NCBI GenBank assembly: GCA_015521565.1
Contig: WANX01000034.1
Span: forward strand, 1-49,781
Direction: 5' to 3'
Length of the DNA stretch: 49,781 nt
DNA from: Candidatus Hydrothermarchaeota archaeon
Lineage (GTDB): Archaea; Hydrothermarchaeota; Hydrothermarchaeia; Hydrothermarchaeales; BMS3B
Position numbers and translations under genes: made by a program. Under the pieces are notes generated by a model. The model searched no databases. It had not been told where the DNA came from and saw only the letters and a program-made list of their open reading frames with translations. Below are positions 31,404 through 38,832 of the stretch, one piece after another; within the stretch, counting starts at the first letter, position 1, and each line of letters starts with the position of its first letter.

Positions 31404-32875
31404 AGCCGCTGGGAGTATGTGTGGGCGAGGGCTCGCCCTCACACGTGAGCTTCGTCGCCAGGAGCATGCCGAGGCTCGGGGAGTATGTGGTTCTCCACTT
31501 CGACGGGATGCGCGTTCTTGGCATGGTGGAGAGCATCACCCGGGGAAGCATCAGCATCTCCGGAGACATCCTCTCACCGGAGGTGGTGGAGCGCATCCTG
31601 AGCTTCGAAGGCCAGGAGGAGTACATAAAGGCAGAGGTGCGGCTCCTGGGGGAGGTGGACTCCCTGACAATGCCCCGCGTGCCTCCGCCTCCTGGTGCAC
31701 GGGTGTACCGCGCAGACGCTGAAACGCTCAGAGGGATCTTCGGTAGGGGCGACATAAAGCTCGGAAAACTTCTCTCCCACCCAGATGTGGAGGTCTATAT
31801 TGACGCCAACAGGATGATAACCAGGCATCTGGCAATTCTGGCAATAACCGGCGCCGGAAAGAGCAACACCGTCAGCGTTATAGTGGATGGTATCCTGAAG
31901 CTGAAGGGCATGCCGGTGATATTCGACATGCACTCAGAGTACGTGAACGCGGAATTCTCGGGTGGCGTGAAGCGCATTCTTCCAAGGCTGAACCCCGCCT
32001 ACCTGCTCTACGGCGAGCTCAAACGGCTTGTGAACATAGACGAGAAGGCCTTCATCCAGGAGAGGTACCTGCGCGAGGCGCACACGCGGGCGATGGAGAG
32101 GGTGCGGAGCTCCTCCTCTGGCCTGATTGACGAGATGCTCGCCTACCTGGAGGAAATTTACTCCAGCGACAGCATAGCCTCAAATGAGAAGAATTCCGTC
32201 TCAGGCGTTATCGGCAAGCTGATGGACTTCAGGGAGAAGTACGGGGACATACTCGACGAACATGCCCCCGAACTTGTGGAGCAGTTTGAGCTGGGAATGG
32301 CAAACGTGGTGGACCTGGGAAATGTTGACGAGGACTACGCGGACGTAATCGTGAGCCATGTGCTAAGAAAGCTGCTGCACAGGCGGAAGCTCCGCCAGCT
32401 CCCACCGGCGTTCTGCATCCTGGAGGAGGCACACATCCTGGCACCTGCACACAGACCAACTCTCTCCAAGTACTGGATAGACCGCATAGCACGCGAGGGG
32501 AGGAAGTTCGGCATAGGCCTGTGCCTGGTCAGTCAGCGCCCCAAAAGTCTGGACCCCAACTCGCTGAGCCAGGCTAACAATGCCATAATAATGCGCCTCG
32601 TGGAGCCCAGCGATCAGAGGCATGTGCAGCAGGCGAGTGAGCGCCTTAGCGACGACCTTCTGGCCCAGCTCAGCTCCCTCAACATAGGCGAGGCGGTCGT
32701 CCTCGGTCTGATGACCCGCCTTCCCGCACTGGTAAAGATAGACAGGTTTAAAGGCAAGCTCTCCGGCGGCGACCCGGACATTATAGGGGAGTGGAAAGAG
32801 AGGAGAAGGGAGGCCGAAGAGGCGCTGAAGAGGGCACAGGAGGAGGTGGAAGAACTGTACTCCGGCATGGAGTAG
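31397..32875 (+). CDS. herA: HerA DNA-translocating ATPase
   Basis: The 492-residue protein has an N-terminal HAS-barrel-like beta domain (about 1-100), Walker A ITGAGKSNT at 150-158, a helical insert, Walker B PPAFCILEEAHILAPA, then the HerA/FtsK-type motif III region (GRKFGIGLCLVSQRPKSLDP) and a C-terminal charged helix. It forms a hexamer that drives NurA in double-strand-break resection. Four codons at its start overlap nurA. A short convergent gap separates it from DUF424. Confidence 0.95.
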   Translation: MVEPLGVCVGEGSPSHVSFVARSMPRLGEYVVLHFDGMRVLGMVESITRGSISISGDILSPEVVERILSFEGQEEYIKAEVRLLGEVDSLTMPRVPPPPGARVYRADAETLRGIFGRGDIKLGKLLSHPDVEVYIDANRMITRHLAILAITGAGKSNTVSVIVDGILKLKGMPVIFDMHSEYVNAEFSGGVKRILPRLNPAYLLYGELKRLVNIDEKAFIQERYLREAHTRAMERVRSSSSGLIDEMLAYLEEIYSSDSIASNEKNSVSGVIGKLMDFREKYGDILDEHAPELVEQFELGMANVVDLGNVDEDYADVIVSHVLRKLLHRRKLRQLPPAFCILEEAHILAPAHRPTLSKYWIDRIAREGRKFGIGLCLVSQRPKSLDPNSLSQANNAIIMRLVEPSDQRHVQQASERLSDDLLAQLSSLNIGEAVVLGLMTRLPALVKIDRFKGKLSGGDPDIIGEWKERRREAEEALKRAQEEVEELYSGME

Positions 32876-32880
32876 GTGCC

Positions 32881-33177
32881 CTACATCCTGACCATCTGCG
32901 CATGAGGTATGCCGCACACGCGCAGCACATTTTCCTCGTCGATTATTCCCAGTCTTATGGCCATTGAGACGGCATCCTCACCCGCGATGTTGGCGATGGT
33001 GGCTTCTCTGAGCAGAAGGGCGACCTGCTCCTCCGTAAACTCCTCATCGCCGTAGAACTCCTTTTTTATGTCAAGAACAAGTTCCCCCTCCTCAAAAACC
33101 CTGCCATGAATGCTGGCGTCGCACACTGCTACGAGAACCTCGCTCTGCACCCTGTAAACCTTGGCATAGTACTTCAT
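32881..33177 (-). CDS. DUF424-family protein
   Basis: The 98-residue protein matches the archaeal DUF424 family: YYAKVYRVQSEVLVAVCDAS, GRVFEEGELVLDIKKEFYGD and the conserved ending VLRVCGIPHAQMVRM, which has a Cys and His that might be functional. The biochemical role is unproven; relatives are often next to translation or information-processing genes. It is 37 bp after the RPA-like gene on the same strand and converges with herA at a 5-bp gap. Confidence 0.87.
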   Translation of the reverse strand: MKYYAKVYRVQSEVLVAVCDASIHGRVFEEGELVLDIKKEFYGDEEFTEEQVALLLREATIANIAGEDAVSMAIRLGIIDEENVLRVCGIPHAQMVRM

Positions 33178-33214
33178 TCATCATGTAGGGACACACTAAC
33201 GTTTTACTCCAATC

Positions 33215-33892
33215 TTAAACACGCCTGAACCTGCCAATCTTTGGCTCATATATTTCGCCGTCGTTGAGAAGCTCATTCAGCACCTCCTCCAGCTTCTCTT
33301 CCGCCAGACCGCTCTCCCTGAGCAGGGTGATGTACTTGACACCTTCCCCCTCATCAAGCTCATCAATTAGGTGCAGCAGCCTCAGCTTTGGCTCATCTTC
33401 TTCATCCTTGCCCTGCGCCTCCTCCACCACCTCCTCCATCACCGGAGGCGGCGCTTCCTCCTCCAGCACCTCCCGGGCTTCCCCCCCTGAAAGCCTCTCG
33501 GCTATTGCCAGCTCCAGCTCGCGCACGAGTTCCCAGTTGGGGTCCCTGAGCACATGCACAGCCTCGGCGAGCACATAAACCTCACCCTCGTACTCCTTCA
33601 CCTTCCCAACCACATCCACTGTGTCCCCCACCTTTACCTTAAGCAACGGGTCAACCTCTCTGAAGGCGCGCACCGCTATCGTGGCGGTGGAGTCGTCTAT
33701 GGTTATGCTGGAGTAGCTCCCGTCCTCACTCACAAACTTCGCCACCACCACGCCCAGCAAACGAACCCTCGAGGCCCTGAGCCCCCTTTCGGTGACAATA
33801 TAGTTGGGCTCAAAGCGCTCGTTGCTGCGATGGAAGCTCGCCTCAACCACGTCCCTAATTCTGAGCTTTACGGCTGTAGCTCTCTCCATCAT
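33215..33892 (-). CDS. OB-fold single-stranded-DNA-binding protein, RPA-type
   Basis: The 225-residue protein has one OB-fold at about 35-135 (RASRVRLLGVVVAKFVSEDG, YSSITIDDSTATIAVRAFRE, GDTVDVVGKVKEYEGEVYVL), an acidic linker rich in Glu, and a C-terminal winged helix of about 60 residues (YITLLRESGLAEEKLEEVLN). That plan resembles RPA32-like or RPA-associated archaeal proteins (COG3390). It directly follows mcm with a 10-bp gap, so it is likely a replication cofactor. ATG at 33892 has GAGG 8 nt upstream. A larger RPA subunit is not in the window. Confidence 0.83.
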   Translation of the reverse strand: MMERATAVKLRIRDVVEASFHRSNERFEPNYIVTERGLRASRVRLLGVVVAKFVSEDGSYSSITIDDSTATIAVRAFREVDPLLKVKVGDTVDVVGKVKEYEGEVYVLAEAVHVLRDPNWELVRELELAIAERLSGGEAREVLEEEAPPPVMEEVVEEAQGKDEEDEPKLRLLHLIDELDEGEGVKYITLLRESGLAEEKLEEVLNELLNDGEIYEPKIGRFRRV

Positions 33893-33902
33893 TTTTACTT
33901 CC

Positions 33903-35945
33903 TCAGGTTGTTTTAAAGTGGTCGTGCCTGGGCTCAAATATATCGCCCTGCTGGCGCAGCTTCTCTATCAGCTCCTGAGCGGTGCCCTTTGAGATTCCAC
34001 GCTCCTCTGCAATGCTGAGTATCTCAGAACGCTTGGCGGTGCCGTACTCATCCTCAAGCTCCTTTATTATACTCAGTATTTCTTTAATCTTATCCCTCTG
34101 AGACTTGGTAACCCCTACGTATATCTTATCGATGTCGACTCTACCTGTCTCGAGGTCGATACCTGCCTGGGCCAGACTGAGCTTCACCAGAGAAATCGCC
34201 CGCTCTGCATCCTCTGCGGTTACCACACTGCTGAGCCTGACCCGCGCACTTGCCTTGGCGAGCCTCACTATCGCCCAGAGCTGCCTGGCGGTCAGCGGAA
34301 TTGGCACGTCCTCGCTGTGCTGCGCTGCCTCACGCATCTCCACATAGAATTCCTCTATGGCGCGCCTCGCCTCTTCGCTTAGCTCCGGAAACACTTTCTG
34401 TCTGGCGTACGCGATGTACTTCTTCAGGAGCTCCGGCGAAATTGGTGGAGTTATACTCCCGGGCGAGGAGGCGGTATCCAGGATGTGCCTCGCAATCTCC
34501 CGGGTTTTTGAGAGGTCGTCTCTGACAAAGAATATCAGGTCGAAACGGGATAGTATGGTGGGAGGAAGATTGACCTGCTCAGATATCGGACGGTATTCGT
34601 CGAAGCGGCCGTACTTGGGATTTGCCGCCGCAAGAATTGCACAGCGGGAGCGGAAGGTGGCGAGAATTCCAGCCTTCGCTATGCTCACGCTCTGCTGTTC
34701 CATCGCCTCGTGCATGGCAGAGCGGTCACTCGCATCCATCTTGTCGAACTCGTCGATACACGCAATCCCCCTGTCAGCCAGAACAAGCGCTCCCGCTTCT
34801 AAGCTCCAGCCGCCGTCGCCGAACTCATCCTTTACCGCCGCAGCCGTCAACCCCGCTCCGGAAGTACCCTTCCCGCTGGCATACACACCGCGTGGAGCGA
34901 GCTCTTTGGCTACGTATTGCAGAATCTCGCTCTTGCCCGTAGCCGGCTCACCCATGATTATTATATGCGAGTCGCCGCGGATTCGACCCCCATCAGGCAG
35001 CTCAACCGCAGGCGCGGAGAACAGCTGGTACATTATCGCCTCCTTTATCTCGTCGTAGCCGTAGATGTGCGGAGCGATGCTGCCGCGTATCTTCCTGTAA
35101 ATCTCAGGGTCCCGGGAAAGCGCCAGAATTTTCCTCTCATCCTCCCTTGATATCTGCACCTCCTCGAACTCTATCTGCTTTGGCAGAAAGTTGTTTGCCT
35201 CTATATAGATGTCGAAGACCCGTGACTTGGCGTTTCCGGTCTTCCTCCTGGCAGCACGGAGAACACCTATGACCTCGATGGAATCCCCCGGTGTCACCCT
35301 GCCGGTCAGGTCGTCCTCCAGCAGCACCACAATCTGTTTTGGATGCTCGCCGCCGCGCAGGTCTTCGAGGTTCTCCTGAATCAGTATCTTCTGGGCATCC
35401 ACAAACCTTGAGCTCTCCACATCAAGCTTGAAGGGGCCGCGCTTTTCACAGCTCTCGCACAGATAGGGCTCCTTGAGCGAATCCTCCCCCTGGGGTATGT
35501 ACATCACGCTGCCGCAGCGCTGACACTCAAAGGCACCAACCACAAGCTTCGGGCGCACGTCGGTGGCCTTTCTCACAATCCCGTCCACAGCTATAAGCCG
35601 TCCCACGTCGGCGCTGCGTATATCCCGGATCAGCAGCCTGCTCGTGCCGGGGAGATTGGCGAATCGGAGGTTGAGCTTTATCGCGGGGGAATCCACCGGA
35701 AGCTCTATACGCGAGAGAGCACGCTCCGCCGCAGGTATTGCCGTATCGGGAGAGCTGAGCACCTCCTCCGCCAGGCTTATGTCGTAGCTGTCCAGCTTTG
35801 AGAAGTCCACAAGCAGACTTCTCTCCTCAGGATAGCCGCGCACAATGCGGAGAATCTCCCTCGAGTAGTATGCGCGGAAAAACTTCTCAAACCTCTCCTC
35901 GAGGTCGGCGGACTGAAAAACCTCCGGAGAGTGCTCAGCCTCCAT
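33903..35945 (-). CDS. mcm: Replicative helicase MCM
   Basis: The 680-residue protein has an N-terminal domain with a zinc-binding C-x2-C...C-x2-C set (CQRC near 141 and CESC near 163), the AAA+ core with Walker A GEPATGKS near 332-339, Walker B DRGIACIDEFDKM, and the arginine-finger region LSRFDLIFFVRDDL, then a C-terminal winged helix (AKRSEILSIAEERGISKGTA). No intein interrupts the gene. ATG at 35945 follows AGAGGTGTTGTG; a GTG one codon earlier is less likely. The RPA-type gene is downstream. Confidence 0.97.
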   Translation of the reverse strand: MEAEHSPEVFQSADLEERFEKFFRAYYSREILRIVRGYPEERSLLVDFSKLDSYDISLAEEVLSSPDTAIPAAERALSRIELPVDSPAIKLNLRFANLPGTSRLLIRDIRSADVGRLIAVDGIVRKATDVRPKLVVGAFECQRCGSVMYIPQGEDSLKEPYLCESCEKRGPFKLDVESSRFVDAQKILIQENLEDLRGGEHPKQIVVLLEDDLTGRVTPGDSIEVIGVLRAARRKTGNAKSRVFDIYIEANNFLPKQIEFEEVQISREDERKILALSRDPEIYRKIRGSIAPHIYGYDEIKEAIMYQLFSAPAVELPDGGRIRGDSHIIIMGEPATGKSEILQYVAKELAPRGVYASGKGTSGAGLTAAAVKDEFGDGGWSLEAGALVLADRGIACIDEFDKMDASDRSAMHEAMEQQSVSIAKAGILATFRSRCAILAAANPKYGRFDEYRPISEQVNLPPTILSRFDLIFFVRDDLSKTREIARHILDTASSPGSITPPISPELLKKYIAYARQKVFPELSEEARRAIEEFYVEMREAAQHSEDVPIPLTARQLWAIVRLAKASARVRLSSVVTAEDAERAISLVKLSLAQAGIDLETGRVDIDKIYVGVTKSQRDKIKEILSIIKELEDEYGTAKRSEILSIAEERGISKGTAQELIEKLRQQGDIFEPRHDHFKTT

Positions 35946-35962
35946 CACAACACCTCTTGCTA

Positions 35963-36043
35963 CTATACCTCTGCCCTTTTAGCAACTTTCGATTTGCCCG
36001 CCTTGGCTGCGGGTGCTTCATCTGCAGGTTGTGGAAACCTCAA
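35963..36043 (-). CDS. Possible 26-residue basic peptide upstream of mcm
   Basis: A TTG at 36043 with GGAGG 9 nt upstream opens a short frame, MRFPQPADEAPAAKAGKSKV and AKRAEV, stop at 35963. The Ala/Lys-rich composition is protein-like, and the stop is 17 bp before the mcm start, so a short leader peptide or the end of a lost gene is possible. There is no homology known to me. The rest of the 35946-36101 gap carries no other coding-like frame. Confidence 0.25.
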   Translation of the reverse strand: MRFPQPADEAPAAKAGKSKVAKRAEV

Positions 36044-36101
36044 ATAGCATCTTCCTCCCCCTGCAGGAAGAAACTTTTCCGAGAGCGCTGGAAAAATGAA
36101 G

Positions 36102-36983
36102 CTAAAGGAGCACGCCGTAGGTGCGCTCCACATTGTCGGCGTGGATCCTCCACACCTGCTCCTCGGTGAGCCTGCCCTCCGCAAGCAGCCGTCTGGTAAG
36201 CCTGGGCACGCTCCTCGGAGAGAGCACTGCTCCAGGACGGGAAAGGTCGTCGATGTAGTCGGACTCCATCAGGAACCTGTCACCCTGCTCCAGGGCGGCA
36301 AGCACATTTTTTCTGCTCGCTATGAGAGAGGGCATTATCCCCAGCTCTGAGCCCTTCTCAATCAATGGTGGGCAGAAGTGTTTCACCACCCGCTCCCTGC
36401 GCAGTCCTGCGCTGTCAGCGAGCTCTGCAATATCTTTCAGCCCTTCGGAGTCGATTCGCTCTGTGTGCAGCTGCACTGCGCAATTTAGCTCTCGTGCGAG
36501 CTCAAAGGCGCGGACCATGAGCTCCTCGCAGGCATTGAGCACATCCCTTTCCACAGGGTAGTGGGGCCTTCCCACCTCACCGATTGCCACCGCCTCATTC
36601 TCGGCGATATGCTCTGCTGCCAGCTCCAGCGCCTTCTCAGCTACCTCCTTTGCCCTTTCCATGCCTGCGCTCTCAATCATGTGGTGATACTCCGCCGGAT
36701 GCACTCCCAGCACAGCAAACGCCGTAACCCCATGCTCCTCCGCCTGCCTCGCAAGCTCAATAGTGGCGCGGTAAAGCTTTGAGAAGTTATCCACATTAAC
36801 GCCGCTTAGCCCCAGGTCGCGGGTGAGCTTGCTCACCACGAAGATCGTCTTTCCGCCTTCACCGGCGAACTTCTTAACCGCCTCCATGCCTTCTCCTTTC
36901 CCGGGATCAAGGTGCATGTGGTTGTCGGTTACAGGAAGCTCCCTGGATAAAGGCACCGCCTCCCGGGTTAGCACCGCCACCAT
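36102..36983 (-). CDS. TatD-like metal-dependent hydrolase (COG1099 type)
   Basis: The 293-residue TIM-barrel protein begins with VTDNHMHLDPGKGEGMEAVK, whose H-x-H metal pair is typical of amidohydrolases, and has further metal-ligand strands in FAVLGVHPAEYHHM, VAIGEVGRPHY, AVQLHTERI and FLMESDYIDD. The last Asp and the Glu of GEVGRPHY fit TatD-like enzymes. The substrate is unknown; DNA ends or small metabolites are possible. The start is two bases after the DUF116 stop, with GAAGGTG upstream, so it is coupled to that gene. Confidence 0.87.
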   Translation of the reverse strand: MVAVLTREAVPLSRELPVTDNHMHLDPGKGEGMEAVKKFAGEGGKTIFVVSKLTRDLGLSGVNVDNFSKLYRATIELARQAEEHGVTAFAVLGVHPAEYHHMIESAGMERAKEVAEKALELAAEHIAENEAVAIGEVGRPHYPVERDVLNACEELMVRAFELARELNCAVQLHTERIDSEGLKDIAELADSAGLRRERVVKHFCPPLIEKGSELGIMPSLIASRKNVLAALEQGDRFLMESDYIDDLSRPGAVLSPRSVPRLTRRLLAEGRLTEEQVWRIHADNVERTYGVLL

Positions 36984-36985
36984 CG

Positions 36986-37681
36986 CTACACCTTCGCAGA
37001 GGAGGAGCAGCCCTTTGGGGCACGCTCAGCCACTTCCTCTATCCCCAGCCTCATTGTGCGGAGAATCTCATCCAGGTTAACCTCCGTCTCCACGCAGCCG
37101 TCCTTCATGAGAGGCACGCCCATAACGGCGCAGCTCTTGCGCGATATCTCGTGCATCCCCATGTTGAGGTCGCGATGGCAGGCCACGCCGAGGGCTGCTT
37201 TGGGCTTTTTTGCTTTGATAATCCGCTTGACGAAGCTCCCGCCAGGCACTATGTAGAACTTGTAGCCCAGACGCTCTGCCTCCTCCTTCAGGTCTTTAAT
37301 TATGCAAAGCCCGCAGTCCCTGCAGCTTATCCCGTGCCTCGCATCAAGGGGGGCAGGGCAGCGTATGTGGCGGATGCACTGTGGCACCACAATAATGCGC
37401 TCACTGGGTGGTACCCTCGCAAATTTGTCCCTGTTCAGGTGGTTCCTGACCTCTATACCGATGGCGTCCACCAGCTTCTCACTCAGGCCGAAGGCCCGCG
37501 CAACCTTCTTGAACTGCAGGTATAGCGCATCCATGGTGAACAGCAGCAGCCTTGGCAGGATGAGCTTCTTCTTTTTGACCAGAAGCAACCCCAGCACCAG
37601 GGACACCAGCAGCAGCGCAAATAGCGCCACCAGAGAGTAAACCGCCAGCCTCCCTACTATCTCATAAAAAGAGACCATCAT
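36986..37681 (-). CDS. DUF116-family Cys-rich membrane protein
   Basis: The 231-residue protein has an N-terminal membrane helix (YSLVALFALLLVSLVLGLLL) followed by a soluble domain with a dense Cys set: PQCIRHIRCPAPLDARHGIS then CRDCGLC, later GVACHRDLNMG and DGCVETEVNLDE. These could hold an iron-sulfur cluster. This is the archaeal DUF116 family; its reaction is not known. It is upstream of and coupled to the TatD-like gene. Two adjacent ATG codons (37681 and 37678) can start it. Confidence 0.87.
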   Translation of the reverse strand: MMVSFYEIVGRLAVYSLVALFALLLVSLVLGLLLVKKKKLILPRLLLFTMDALYLQFKKVARAFGLSEKLVDAIGIEVRNHLNRDKFARVPPSERIIVVPQCIRHIRCPAPLDARHGISCRDCGLCIIKDLKEEAERLGYKFYIVPGGSFVKRIIKAKKPKAALGVACHRDLNMGMHEISRKSCAVMGVPLMKDGCVETEVNLDEILRTMRLGIEEVAERAPKGCSSSAKV

Positions 37682-37851
37682 CCCACCAGTGTAATATTAG
37701 GTGGGGGTACTTAAAAATATTTACCCTGCTTCACCCCCCGCGGAACTCATGAGCCTCCCCCGCTCCGGAGGTCGGTTCCTGAGGACTGCGGTTGCCTCGC
37801 CGTCAACCTTCCCACGCAACCTTTTTATTCCACTCATCACCAGTACTATAT

Positions 37852-38049
37852 GTGGCAGAAGAGTTTTCTCCAGGCGACGGGTTCATGTACGTCCTCCTAA
37901 TTCTGGCCATAGGCGTGGTGATAGTTGCGGCCTCGCTGCTGATGTCCTCCGGAAAGCTCAGCCTCGGCGCAGGCGTGCTGGTGATACTCGCCTCCTATGC
38001 AGCGGTTCTCGCGGTGGTGAGAAGCTTCAGAAAGAGGTTTCTGTCCTAA
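37852..38049 (+). CDS. Small two-helix membrane protein, leaderless
   Basis: The 65-residue product MAEEFSPGDGFMYVLLILAI continues through VVIVAASLLM and a second helix, AGVLVILASYAAVLAVV, ending in RSFRKRFLS. CTTTTTATTC at 37821-37830 is a TATA box with its centre about 27 bp before the GTG at 37852, which makes that GTG the first codon of a leaderless mRNA. ATG at 37885 is an alternative start. No family is recognised. Confidence 0.65.
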   Translation: MAEEFSPGDGFMYVLLILAIGVVIVAASLLMSSGKLSLGAGVLVILASYAAVLAVVRSFRKRFLS

Positions 38050-38154
38050 TTGCCGGGCCGTTTTCCGGGCGATATAACCGTTCTACCCGCTTATTTTTGC
38101 TGTTATTCCGGGTGATACCTTACCAGTGCGCCTTTTGAGCCTCTGAAGCACCGC

Positions 38155-38832
38155 TCAATCCTCAACCAGTGCCACAAAAATCTCGCCGAAGAGTTCCTCC
38201 TGCCATACGTTTATCCTGCGCTGGGAATCGAGATAGAGAAGGCAGAGCAGAGTCTCCACAACAGCAAGACGGTCGCTTATATCTTCCACGATGTCGAAGA
38301 AGCTCACCATCCCCGAGGTGGAGCACAGGCGCTTTACCTTCTCATAAACCCTGTCGATCTTCTCCTTTATCCCCTCCTCGTCCACCTGGATCACGAGTCT
38401 GGGCTTCTCCCGTGTGCGCGGGAAGTTGCGGCGCAGCATCTCCTCCCCAAGAGCGCGCTGGAGTGCCTCAACAAGCTCGAACAGCGTTGTTCTGCGCTCC
38501 TCTCTGCGACGCACTGGCAGGGGAATCGGAGGCACGTCGTCCACACGCTTCTCCAGGTCCCCATCCTCCTCTTCCGGTTCAAAGTACTCCTCTTCCTCAG
38601 GCTCTTCCCTCGGAATAATCGCCTCACTCTTCATCCTCAGCAATATTGCCGCCGCAAGAATGGCACGCCCGCTCAGACGCAGATTGAGCCTGCGCATTCT
38701 CCGCAGTTTCTCCAGGAAGCTCTGTGCAATCTCGGCGATGTCTATGTCCCACGGGTCCATCTCCTCGGAGATTACCAGGTCCACGAGCATATCTACTGGG
38801 TGAATTTCCTCGTACAGCTCAGACTCCAGCAT
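38155..38832 (-). CDS. scpA: Segregation and condensation protein ScpA
   Basis: The 225-residue kleisin has the N-terminal ScpA motif (VDLVISEEMDPWDIDIAEIA, then ILAAAILLRMKSEAIIP), an acidic linker (about 75-100), and a C-terminal winged helix (SDRLAVVETLLCLLYLDSQR) that binds the SMC head. It closes the SMC ring for chromosome organisation. Its ATG is 14 bp inside the smc gene, so translation is coupled. A separate scpB was not found in the window. Confidence 0.94.
   Translation of the reverse strand: MLESELYEEIHPVDMLVDLVISEEMDPWDIDIAEIAQSFLEKLRRMRRLNLRLSGRAILAAAILLRMKSEAIIPREEPEEEEYFEPEEEDGDLEKRVDDVPPIPLPVRRREERRTTLFELVEALQRALGEEMLRRNFPRTREKPRLVIQVDEEGIKEKIDRVYEKVKRLCSTSGMVSFFDIVEDISDRLAVVETLLCLLYLDSQRRINVWQEELFGEIFVALVED

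Noticed and set aside
33903-35945. Intein in mcm
   Set aside because: The Walker A and B regions are continuous and the protein has the normal length of about 680 residues, so there is no insertion.
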